Origin: Delphinapterus leucas
Lineage: Eukaryota > Chordata > Mammalia > Artiodactyla > Monodontidae
Assembly (NCBI RefSeq): GCF_002288925.2
Contig: NW_022098008.1
Location: forward strand, 6,409,972-6,473,971
Length of the DNA: 64,000 nucleotides
Reading direction: 5' to 3'
The first letter of the stretch is position 1, and the number at the start of each line of letters is the position of its first letter. The notes below the pieces were generated by a model, which did not search any database, was not told where the DNA came from, and worked only from the letters and a program-made list of their open reading frames with translations. A program made the translations under genes and the position numbers. Positions 24,701-58,757 of the stretch are shown piece after piece.

Positions 24701-27700
24701 TCCAATATTACTTTATAGGCATGATGCTTCTCCAGGACTTAGGACAAATACCTTTCTCAAAATGACAACGCCAAATATTCTTGTTATAGTTCAAGCCCAA
24801 TAGTCCAAAATATCTTTTAAATGTGTTTAAATGTAGCCAATGGTCACTGAAAGAAAGAAAGATAGAAAGAAAGAAAGAAAGAAAGAAGGAAAGAAAGCTC
24901 AAGAAACATCTTTGGAACTCTCAGAATTGCTTTAAGGGCCTTGAGGAAACACAGCTGAAGTTTTTAATAGTGGAAATTGTAATAAAGCTGACATTTCAAT
25001 TTAGAAAGAAAAGGACAGCTATGTAATAATGGTGCTAGCAATTGGTTATCCATCTGGAAAAGAACTAAGAGTTCTGCCCCACATTACAGACTATAATCTA
25101 TTTCAAGTAGATTAAAGATCTAAATATAGTATGGAAAACAATATTTTTTAAATTTAGTAAAATATTTATATTACCTTAGGAGTCATAAAATATTCCTAAA
25201 CAATACCCAGCAGCTATAAAAAATGAATAATTTGACTACAGAAAACTTAAAAATTTCTGTATAGCAAAAAGGCATCATAAACAATATTAAATTAAAACTA
25301 AAAAAATTTTAAACCACAAACCAGGAAGAAATATGTACAACGTACTTAACAGTTAATATGTTTTACAATGTGTTCTAGGACAAAAAACAAATACAAAAGA
25401 GAAAGACAAAAAACCCTACACAAATAGAAATTAAGGTGTAACAAGGCAATTCATAGCAAATGTAAGTGACCAATAAACATGTGAAAATATGCTCAACTTC
25501 ATTATCGCTCGTTAAAGTGCAACGGAAGCATGTGACTTGATATTTCACTGAGTCAAATGACAAAATTAAAGGGACTAAGAACACACCGCAACACAAATGG
25601 GGACACGTGGTCACCTTCATTCACTGCTGGTGAAATATGGCATCTACAACTATACGGGAAAAAAAAATGTCAGTCTATTGAAAATTAATCCAGTAATCCC
25701 ACATTCAGGAATCTAGTCTTTAGATTAAAACAACAAAAAGGTTCCAGTATGACAGGATATGTAAGTATGTTTATGACAGCATGGCTGATCAAGACAAGCG
25801 TTTGAAAAAGCCTGAAAATCCATCAATGGTGGGACAGTAGAATAAATACCGTGAAATATCAGACCATTCTTTAAAAGTATACATTTGATCTTTACCTGTT
25901 ACCCCCGAAGAATGTCCATGATATACTGGGAATAAAAGCAAATTGTAGTTTGAATAGTCCCATTCCATGAAAAGAGAGAAACTAGATGGTGTTTATGAGC
26001 TACTCATAAACATGGTTCAGTCAAGTACGGAGAACAGGCAGGAATGAGCAAGCTGGAGGTACCATTTCTGATCCTAAACAACGTGCCTGATTAAGTTAGG
26101 AGAATGAATCCTTAGAAAGCTTTATACAAAGCTCGAACTCCATGTAAACTGAATTCTATCACGTCAGAGTGAAACTTCTGCTTGGTTTAAGAACATACTC
26201 AGTAATGATTCAGGATCTATTCAGTGCATAAATTCACACCTCTATATCCAACAGCCATGGGGAATGCTAAAGCCCTTTAAAATCCCTAGAGAAAGTCTAA
26301 GAGCACTAAGACTCATAAGCCTGCCATGCTTGATAAAACCTTCTAAGAATCTTACACGGTACGAAGTGGGTCTTTCAAGGACAAGAACACAGGAATAGGG
26401 TCAACTTATTAGAGAAAAGGCTATCTGGTGGTAACTACTCCAAGTGAATGAAAATTCTGCTTTCTAATGAGGTTACTGAGACAGCTCAAAAGAGAAGGAA
26501 CTTAAAAGATTCGGGAGCGGGGGAGGTGCTGGAGAGGAAGGAGGAGGCAAAAGAATACCATCCCTGTAGGGAAATAAAGCAATGCAGCTCATGCTTTTAC
26601 CTTATAGAACGGGCATTCTAGAATCGCGGTTAAGAAAAGTTGGGTCAGTTGTGCTAGGCTCAGTCTGTCCAAATAGGACTCTTCACCTGAAATAAAAAGC
26701 ATCCCAGTCATAGTTAAGCTTGAACTTTGGTGTGTGTAATAAGAGAAAAGAATATCCAGAATGCACATTAATTAATTCACTCCAGTAAGGGACTTTTAAA
26801 TGGACACTAGGAAAAGAACTTGTTAGAATTAATTATACCTTCTTGCCTCCCATCTCAATGAAATCTCATTTTGGCTTCCAAGAACGCATGATCCTAACTA
26901 GAGAATATAATTAAAAGTGACAAATGTATGTTAGTAGAATTTGTAGGAATTTCCTTTACCTACGGAGATCTAGATTCCGGCATATTTGGGTGGCTTTGAA
27001 TTAAGATGAACATCTTCTCAAAAAAAAGGAGTGATACAGTTGTTCTCATCAAAGACGCTAACATGTAATTGTGACACTGCCTCAGCCATCACCAGATCCC
27101 TGCAAGAAGACTCAGTTTCTCAGCTAGGGCAGCAGAGTCTGTTTACCCGGAACTGTTTTCTCTCTCCATGCAATGTTCTAGCATTCTTTAATTCTGTGTT
27201 TATAATAGCATCTGCAGCTTCAGATTTCTTCGTTAGATCGTTATGGAAGAAAAAATAAAGGCAAAGAAAGCACTGCTCAATAAAAAAGGTACATACGTGA
27301 CTTGAAAACATCACAAGTTCAAACGCTAAGTTTTCTACTTTCAGAAGTAATAACCAACTCACCTTGCAGCTGCTGAAGAAAATACGGGCTGAATATTTTG
27401 GCCATAAAGTTGACTGGATGGCATTCAATAAGTGAACATGAATGGAGAAGTTTCAATAGTGTTTTGGGTGGAAAATAATTGAAACGAGTGAACAGTATGT
27501 TTTCTAGCTTCCTAAATAAAGCAGAGGCATTTGGTGGCAAATAATTGAGTTTTCCAAATGGTTCAATTAACTCAGCAGTTTGATTAGGTGAAAATTTTTC
27601 TGACTGACAAACAAAAGTTTCTGCCACTGCATTGAGGATGGGTTTTGAAAAAATCAGCTTTCTACTGCAATACTCCATGACTTTGCTGACAACCTCAGGA

Positions 27701-28791
27701 TCCAGAGTGAGACAGAGGGAAGCAACATGTTGCTCTAGGGCTTCTGTAAAAAATCTGTCATTGTACCCAAAGTAGATGAATGCCTCTAAGACTTCTTTGA
27801 GCTCTTCATTAGTGAAATGGGGGATATGCCTCACAACATATTTACCCAATTTTATAACCAGCGTAAGTGCCTGAGTTTGATCAAGGACCACCAGGGCGGT
27901 GAGCATTTGGCTCAACAACTTAGGACTCAGGTTGGGAACTACTGACAGAGAAAAGTTATTTATCTTATGTAAAAACGTCTGGTCAACTTTTTCAGGACAT
28001 GCCTGCAGTATTCTGTAAAGGGTCACAATATCCTCGGGGGTAAATTCTTCCAAATTTTCACCTTGCAGTTGATATATAATCAGGTCTAGTGTCGAACAAC
28101 CTGGACCTTGCAGTTTAATCAGACATTCCCCCAGGATACAAAGACTGTGAATGTCCAGGCTACCCATTTCGAGACGATGCTGGCACTCTGCCAGGAGGCT
28201 TAGCAGCAAGCGACTTTGGGGATCCACATACAGGGTCAGGGCTTGCAAAGCAGTCACCAAACCCGTGTTTGACAGGTTTGAGGGGTCCTGTGCAAACTGA
28301 TTACACAAAGTTTGAAAGGCGCTATTCTCCAGTATTTCTTTTGGCAACCTTTGATCATCATCTTTTTTTTCCATTTCACAAATCCGATGTAAGGCTCCTG
28401 CTGCCATAGTATCAGGCAAAGTCTGCAGTGTGCTTATATAATGCAAGACTTCTTCCGATGAAGTGAAGCTGTTTAGTCTCCTGTAAAATATCTGTTCATC
28501 CACATTTTTAACACTGTGTTCAGACCTGTCCCCAGCGTGTGCTTGAGAGAACGCTGGCTCGCCAACTGGATGAAGGTCATTTCCATTTTCTGAATGGAAC
28601 TTTTTAGAATGGGCATGATGGAACCTGACCCTAACAGGCTCAAGTTGCAGTGACCAGAACCATGGACACAGATGCTCCTTGACTGTCTTGTGAACACAAT
28701 TTACACGTTGAGTTTTCAGACCAGCCAGAGTTCCATGTATCCGAAAATCAGATAAATGACAAAGGTTCCTCCGCAAGGTAATTAAAGCCAT
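21614..28791 (-). CDS. FASTKD3: FASTKD3, FAST kinase domain-containing protein 3 (complete, six coding exons)
   Basis: Known role: mitochondrial RNA-binding protein of the FASTK family that affects the level and translation of several mitochondrial mRNAs and respiration. Seen: exons join as 28791-27363, 26686-26601, 24613-24439, 23354-23285, 22947-22833 and 21712-21614. All introns are GT-AG, phases agree, and there is no internal stop. The product is 657 residues; human is about 662. The N-terminus MALITLRRNLCHL is basic and lacks acidic residues at the start, as in a mitochondrial presequence. FAST_1/FAST_2 regions fall roughly in residues 320-500, and a RAP domain at about 590-650 includes LCIDGPKRFC, LLGKEATKQRHL and LGYQVVQIPYYEI. 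Protein ends SQNSGGHW. The gene starts at a promoter shared head-to-head with MTRR. It appears functional. Confidence 0.97.
22833..22947 (-). CDS. FASTKD3: FASTKD3 exon 6 (RAP domain, first part)
   Basis: 115 bases, residues 587-625: RVALCIDGPKRFCLNSKH, then LLGKEATKQRHLYLLGYQVV and Q. Acceptor TTTGTTTTTTTAG|GG, donor GTCCAG|gtatgg. The pattern of Asp-Gly-Pro, a His before a Leu-Leu-Gly turn and Leu-Gly-Tyr is typical of RAP domains. Confidence 0.95.
23285..23354 (-). CDS. FASTKD3: FASTKD3 exon 5
   Basis: 70 bases, residues 564-587: DVEIKLDEDGFVLPFTVDED then IHK plus a split Arg codon. Acceptor TTCTCTTACCAG|ATG, donor CATAAAAG|gtaaag. It leads into the RAP domain. Confidence 0.95.
23915..24300. 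repeat. DNA-transposon fossil followed by MIR in FASTKD3 intron 4
   Basis: About 23915-24080 begins CAGCGCTGTCCGCGATGATG, holds TGAGCACTTCAAGTGCAGCTAGTG, and ends GCTATTACATTGGACTGCACTGG, like an old hAT MER element with inverted ends. About 24085-24300 is MIR-like: ACTGAGCACTTACTGTCTCC and CATCTTGCAGATGAGAACAAG. Confidence 0.55.
24439..24613 (-). CDS. FASTKD3: FASTKD3 exon 4
   Basis: 175 bases, residues 506-564: GPKLLPKYQVKSFLTP at the start, GARLYFASKVLTPYCYTI at the end. Acceptor ACATTTTTAG|GGTCC, donor ACGATAG|gtaagt. Confidence 0.95.
24845..24898. repeat. GAAA microsatellite in FASTKD3 intron 3
   Basis: Imperfect (GAAA)n of about 54 bases with one GATA and one GAAG unit. On the sense strand of FASTKD3 it reads as CTTT repeats. 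Likely polymorphic in length. Confidence 0.9.
25020..25960 (+). repeat. Old L1 (L1M-type) ORF2/3' fragment in FASTKD3 intron 3
   Basis: Degraded L1 ORF2 signatures in order: AATTGGTTATCCATCTGGAA, GATTAAAGATCTAAATATAG, CCAATAAACATGTGAAAATATGC, ATTCACTGCTGGTGAAATATGG and AAAATCCATCAATGGTGGGAC. It is antisense to FASTKD3. Open frames here are broken ORF2, not genes. Confidence 0.65.
26601..26686 (-). CDS. FASTKD3: FASTKD3 exon 3
   Basis: 86 bases, residues 477-505: GEESYLDRLSLAQLTQL then FLTAILECPFYK. Acceptor TTTATTTCAG|GTGAAG, donor TATAAG|gtaaaa, ends in phase 0. Confidence 0.95.
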
Positions 28792-28824
28792 GCCACCAGA
28801 CTCTCAACTCCTCTTGATTTATAA
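27363..28824 (-). CDS. FASTKD3: FASTKD3 exon 2 (start codon at 28791)
   Basis: Large first coding exon, residues 1-477 (last codon split after one base). The ATG at 28791 follows 33 bases of 5' UTR after a likely acceptor (TTTTAACATAG| at 28825). The donor is CTGCAAG|gtgagt. It encodes the presequence, the variable N-terminal region and the helical FAST_1/FAST_2 part, ending FSPYFLQQLQ. The open frame runs 14 codons past the donor and should not be read as protein. Confidence 0.95.
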
Positions 28825-28999
28825 CTATGTTAAAAGAACAAAAATAACACGGTCAAATATACTAGAACACAGTTTATTCAACATCAATGCTTATGGAACT
28901 AAGGATGAGTACCCCAAAACGAATGATTCCCACTAAACATTTCCCACTCAAACAGAAGTACCAGAAGAGCAGCGTCTCTGCACCCTAGAGCTTAGAACA

Positions 29000-29210
29000 G
29001 CGGCTGGATCTCGTAATAATCGCTCTCATTTGCCAGGCAATGCTGTACTTAATTCTCCCAACAACACAACGAATTAAATACTTCGATGTCATTTTAGAAA
29101 CGAGGGAACTTAAGTACAAAGATGTCACGTGGTCCAGTTTACACAGCTATTAAGGGGCAGAGCTACGCTTCAACTCAGGTAGTCTGCATCCTAAGTACGC
29201 CTCCTATGTG
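29000..29210 (+). repeat. MIR SINE in FASTKD3 intron 1
   Basis: MIR features: TTGCCAGGCAATGCTGTACTTAATTCTCC, TCATTTTAGAAACGAGGGAAC, and a tail with ACACAGCTATTAAGGGGCAGAG. Ancient and degraded. Confidence 0.6.
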
Positions 29211-29794
29211 TTGGTTGATGGGAGGAATTGCGTTTAGTTCAACTTCCCCAAAAGAGGCAACGGGTAAAGTGGCCATTAATTCGGATGGGTCAAAGCAAGG
29301 GTGAAAAAAGCGCTTAAAGGGCCTTGAGGTGTTGGTTTCCCCTCAGTTAGGATCTTGTTCCAGGACTAAGGAACAAGGAGGTCTAGCTTGACAGATGGGA
29401 AGAAAGAAATGTCAGTATAATAAAAAAAGACGCTGGTCAACGACGGGGTAAGGTGGGTGGCGCGCCCACACCTGAACACCCCCGCTGTGGAACCTGGGAA
29501 CACGAGTGCGCGGGACGGGAAGGACGGGGGACCCCGGGGACCGCGTCCTCCCTGGAGGGAAAGGACCCCACGGGCCGGGCGCCCCCCTAAACCGCCGGGA
29601 GCGGCGCCCGAAGAGCGGGGCGAGCCAGCGAGCGCGGGCGCCTTAGCGAAGCCGCGGGCCACGCACACCGGGCCGGAACAACCGAGCCCAAACCCGGCGT
29701 GGACACCTACCTGACTCGGCTCGCTGGGGGACCCAGGGCACAGCAGCCTCTTGGAGCCCCGTACGCGCACGCCGCACTGGGGCCCAGCGCTTCG

Positions 29795-29804
29795 GCGCCT
29801 GCGC
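29795..29804. promoter_or_regulatory. NRF-1-like site, FASTKD3 side
   Basis: GCGCCTGCGC is the reverse complement of GCGCAGGCGC, a good NRF-1 consensus. NRF-1 drives many nuclear genes for mitochondrial proteins, which fits FASTKD3. Confidence 0.6.
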
Positions 29805-29839
29805 CTGGAGAGGAGCCGCCCCACGTCTGGCGCGCCGTG

Positions 29840-29873
29840 ATTGGCCCAGCTCCTTTCCCGAGCTTCCTATTGG
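29840..29873. promoter_or_regulatory. Paired inverted CCAAT (NF-Y-like) boxes
   Basis: GTGATTGGCCCAG and CCTATTGGTCTCG each contain ATTGG (29840-29844 and 29869-29873) in the same orientation, 29 bases apart start to start. That spacing resembles the roughly three-turn pairing common in NF-Y promoters. Confidence 0.65.
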
Positions 29874-29879
29874 TCTCGG

Positions 29880-29959
29880 GCGCCGACTGTGTGCGCAGGC
29901 GCGGGAGCAGGCGTCGTGGTACCTGCGCTTTCCCCAGCGTCTCCGCCGGACCCCGGCAG
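29880..29959 (+). other. MTRR: MTRR exon 1 (non-coding here), approximate 5' edge
   Basis: Ends at donor CCCCGGCAG|gtgagg at 29959. The 5' edge is a guess. In human, this exon supplies the start of a longer leader-bearing isoform. Here the spliced frame into exon 2 is open, but it has no ATG until 29699, on the far side of the CCAAT boxes. Confidence 0.6.
29892..29902. promoter_or_regulatory. NRF-1-like site, MTRR side
   Basis: TGCGCAGGCGC is an NRF-1 consensus match on the MTRR side of the CCAAT pair. With the site at 29795-29804 it frames the two CCAAT boxes. It may lie inside MTRR exon 1, depending on the exact start site. Confidence 0.6.
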
Positions 29960-30996
29960 GTGAGGACAAGGGGGCTGCAGCTTCCAGATGTGGGCGCCCG
30001 CCCAGCACGGGACTGAGGGTGGGCGGCTTGGGGTCGGCGAGGGGACCGGCTTCCGCGTCCCTCCCCCAGGCGGGCTGGGCGCTTGCGGGTCGGTCAGGAC
30101 CCCGGCCCCTCGTGGCTGCGGGCGGCGCGCGCGGAGGGCGGGCTGCGCCGGGGACTCGGCCTTGAGGCCTCCCACTGCCTCTGGGAGCTGGTGCTCGGCG
30201 GCGCCGCGGCGTTTGCACAGCGGAGCCGGTCCCGCAGGTCCCTGTGGGCCCTTCCTCCGTCGGCACTTTTCTAGACGGGGTCAAAGGGCACATTCGGGCG
30301 CATGGTCAGGCGAGGGCGTCCGGACGGGGCGCCGGAGGGTCAGGAATGTTGGGAGCGCGGACCCGGCCGGACGCAGGCTCATGCTCCGCTGTTTCTCCGC
30401 CGGACCTTGTCCTGCGGGTGCCGGCGAGCCGCCCCCGAGAATTGCGGGGTGCAGTAGAGGCTCTACGAGGTCGTTGTGGGGCTGAGGGGCTCATTCTCTG
30501 AAGCTCCTAGGATCGTGCGTGGCTCCTGGGAAGTGCTCCGGGTCCTTAGCTATGATAATAAGCGGTGCCGTTTCCATCAACCGTTGTTTTCGTCGGGTGG
30601 CTGTGGTCATCGTCCCCGCTCTGAAGGTGTGGGAGCTGAGCCACCGGTCAGTTGAGAAGCTGGCCTAAAGTTCTGCTCTTGTGAGTGATCCATCGTGGCT
30701 GGATTCAAGCCCCAGTAGTCTGGCCCCAGAGTGTGATTTGTGTGCCGCGGAATTCGAGCTTCATACCTTGTATCCTCCTTGGTTTAATGAATTCTCTCTT
30801 TTCAACCTTTAGAATTAATGCTAACAAACAAACTTAGGAGTATATTTCGTATTATCTGTGGATATTGTTGCAGTTATTTTAAATTAAGAGAATTCATACC
30901 TGCAGGTTGATTACTACTTCATTAAAAGGGAAATCCCTTTTTCCCTTTTCTGTTTGTCAGTGTAACTGTCACAGCTGTAGCAGATGCTTTGAAGTG

Positions 30997-55851
<24,855 letters not shown>

Positions 55852-55862
55852 TAAAATTGGAA

Positions 55863-55868
55863 AATAAA
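55863..55868 (+). terminator. Candidate MTRR polyadenylation signal AATAAA
   Basis: AATAAA starts 12 bases after the stop codon, in GGAAAATAAAGGAAG. It would give an unusually short 3' UTR. I see no other canonical AATAAA until the L1 tail near 58736, so longer transcripts would need a variant signal (for example ATTAAA near 56338). Confidence 0.4.
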
Positions 55869-56834
55869 GGAAGAGAATTAAGCTTTTTGGCTGAAAGTAC
55901 TAAAAGACAACTTTACTGAAGCTTGAGACTTCCGATTTTTAAAATTAAAAATTTTTTTTCACCATTTCTTGGAGGAGGTCGGGGGGTGGCATGGGGAGTG
56001 GACCATTTCACAGTGTAGGAAGCTTTCAATTCAGGTTCCCATATCTGCCCCCCCAACCCTCCCCAAACCGCCCTGAGCTGAAAAAGACAGCCCGCACTCC
56101 TCCGCCAGCACCTCCCGGGTCGCCTCTCCCTCCAGGAGAGCTTCTGCAGGGACTGCGACCAGATCACAGGGCATCTCTAGCAGTACATGTGAAGGCTTCT
56201 CAGTACAGGATATGGGCACGAGCGTCACCTGGGTAGATAGTTAAATCTTGTGAGCTAGTCACCGTTTCTTTTTAAATAATCTAAAAATAATTTATATTCT
56301 TATGTAAAATATACGATAAAAATATTCATATTAGCACATTAAAATTACATATGTATAGCATATCTGATTATATGATTATATAATTTTATCAAATTTTTTT
56401 TATTATCAAAACTATATTTCTGATAAAAAAATATTTTAAGGTAATGCTTATAGGGATTTTTTTTATGCTAGAAATCTGAAATATATTTTGAAATTCCACT
56501 CTGGCATGTGATTTATTTACCACAATTACTTCTTTTTAATATCACAGTGTCAGAATTTAGGGAATTTGCATTCACTTTACAGATGCGAGCAAATGCATAT
56601 TTAAGTAAAGCTACTACCCTTTTCTCGTCCTCTGTCCAGCCCCCAGCCCACCCCCATTCCCCACCTTTTCATTTCTGCTCTTTTGGCATATTTTTTAGTT
56701 TTTCCACATAATTTATTTTACCTCCATGATATCACACAAGTTGTAACCTGGGCTTAAAATACCTACTTAATATCCTTGTATTTTTAAAATTGCTACTATT
56801 GTCTGCATATTTTATGTCTTCCAAGTTCATATAT

Positions 56835-57135
56835 TCAAATCCTCACTCCAGTGTGATGGTGGTAGGAGCTGGGGCCTTTGCGGAATGGTTACGTCATGAC
56901 GCTGGAGCCCTCAGGAATGGGGTCAGCGCCCTTGTTACAAGAGGCCCCGCAGAGGTCCCCACTCCTTCCCCCTGTGAGGACATCGTGGAAGTCGGTTGCC
57001 TGCAACCCTGAGACCTTCACCAGAACCCGACAACCCTGGCACCTGGTCTTTCCAGCTTCCAGAACTGTGAGAAATTCTATTGTCTGTTAGCCACCCGGTG
57101 GTATTTTGTTACAGCAGCTCGAATGGACTAAGACA
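56835..57135 (+). repeat. MLT1/MST-type LTR fossil downstream of MTRR
   Basis: Contains CCAGTGTGATGGTGGTAGGA, GCTGGGGCCTTTGC, CTTCCAGAACTGTGAGAAATTC and GGTATTTTGTTACAGCAGCTC, ending GGACTAAGACA. Open frames at 56790-57090 are inside it. Confidence 0.75.
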
Positions 57136-57575
57136 ATTCCCGGTGACATGTTCTCTTTTAAGATTTTGTCAGAATGGAAATCAAAATGTAAAAGGGGTAT
57201 GAAAACTTTTCTCCTACTCTCAGGTATATATTGTTTTTTTTATGAAAGAGATTGGCATTTAAAAAACAAATCTTCACCTGTCACAGGTTTCTGGTCATTT
57301 TGAAAAATGAAGATCTGAAGGAAATATTATATAATCTTAAGATTTGTTAAGGCTTCATGGCTGTTTATTATAATCTCTAATCTCATATATTTTACAATAG
57401 AAATATTTCCAAAAAAACAAAAGGCATAAGAAAACATAGCAAGCAGAATTATATGCATACGTTATATATATATCAGCCAAAATAGACTCAAGGTGAAAAC
57501 ATGAAAGGGGACAAAGAACAATATTCCTTATTGATAACTAACAAGAATATATGACAATTAAGAACTTGTGTCCAT

Positions 57576-58745
57576 CTTTTTGAATTATGGTTTTCTCAGG
57601 GTATATGCCCAGTAGTGGGATTGCTGGGTCGTATGGTAGTTCTGTTTTTAGTTTTTTAAGGAACCTCCATACTGTTCTCCATAGTGGCTGTATCAATTTA
57701 CATTCCCACCAACAGTGCAAGAGGGTTCCCTTTTCTCCACACCCTCCCCAGCATTTATTGTTTGTAGATTTTTTGATGATGGCCATTCTGACTGGTGTGA
57801 GGTGATACCTCATTGTAGTTTTGATTTGCATTTCTCTAATGATTAGTGATGTTGAGCATCCTTTCATGTGTTTGTTGGCAATCTGTATATCTTCTTTGGA
57901 GAAACGTCTATTTAGGTCTTCTGCCCATTTTTGGATGGGGTTGTTTGTTTTTTGATACTGAGCTGCATGAGCTGCTTGTATATTTTGGAGATTAATTCTT
58001 TGTCAGTTGCTTCATTTGCAAATATTTTCTTCCATTCTGAGGGTTGTCTTCTCGTCTTGTTTATGGTTTCCTTTGCTATGCAAAAGCTTTTAAGTTTCAT
58101 TAGGTCCCATTTGTTTATTTTTGTTTATATTTTCATTACTCTAGGAGGTGTGTCAATAAAAGATCTCCCCACCAGTGTTCATTGCAGCACTGTTTACAAT
58201 AGCCAGGCCATGGAAGCAACCCAAATGTCCATCGACACATGAATGGATAAAGAAGATGTGGTACATATATACAGTGGAATATTACTCAGCTATAAAAAGG
58301 AATGAAATTGGGTCATTTGTAGAGATATGGATGGACCTAGAGTCTGTCATACAAAGTGAAGCGAGTCAGAAAGAGAAAAACAAATATTGTATATTAACGC
58401 ATGTATGTGGAATCTAGAAAAATAGTACAGACGAACCTATTTCCAGGGCAGGAATAGGGATGCAGATGTAGAGAACGGAAGTGTGGACATGGGGAAAGGG
58501 GAGGGTGGGATGAATTGGGAGATTAGATTTGACATAAATACACTACCATGTGTAAAACAGATAGCTAGTGGGAACATGCGGTATAGAACAGAGAGCTCAG
58601 CTTGGTGCTCTGTGATGACCTAGATGGGCAGGATGGGAGGGAGGTCCAAGAGGGAGGGGATATATGTATACATACAGCTGATTCACTTCCTTGTACAGCA
58701 GAAACTAATACAACATTGTAAAGCAGCTGTACTCGAATAAAAAAA
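57576..58745 (+). mobile_element. L1 insertion with 5' inversion (twin priming)
   Basis: 58171-58745 is the plus-oriented end of an L1: the C-terminal ORF2 part (FIAALFTIARPWKQP, then MWYIYTVEYYSAIKRNEIGS), 3' UTR and tail CTCGAATAAAAAAAG. 57576-58170 is the directly upstream part of the same ORF2 turned round: on the minus strand it reads [19 protein letters not shown], later [17 protein letters not shown] and [15 protein letters not shown]. Possible imperfect target duplication around TTGTGTCCATC (57566-57576) and TTTTGTCCATT (58747-58757). Not protein-coding now. Confidence 0.88.
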
Positions 58746-58757
58746 GTTTTGTCCATT

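Larger units (their letters stand above)
29440..30500. promoter_or_regulatory. CpG-island divergent promoter of FASTKD3 and MTRR
   Basis: A strongly GC- and CpG-rich block lies between the head-to-head genes. FASTKD3 non-coding exon 1 ends at a minus-strand donor (GAGTCAG|gtaggt, last exon base 29711). MTRR exon 1 ends at a plus-strand donor at 29959 (CCGGCAG|gtgagg). Both start sites should therefore fall between about 29750 and 29900. No TATA box is seen. Long GC-driven frames here (29643-30293 minus, 29988-30485 plus) are not genes. Confidence 0.85.

Noticed and set aside
29366..30485. Long open frames on both strands in the FASTKD3/MTRR promoter
   Set aside because: Low-complexity Arg/Gly/Pro/Ala translations of a CpG island, overlapping in several frames.
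30907..30996. Upstream in-frame ATG of MTRR at 30907
   Set aside because: It lies in the pyrimidine-rich intron end before the exon 2 acceptor at 30960, so it is not in the mature mRNA.
57538..57867. Minus-strand 109-codon frame resembling reverse-transcriptase C-terminal sequence
   Set aside because: It is part of the inverted half of a truncated L1, not a host gene.
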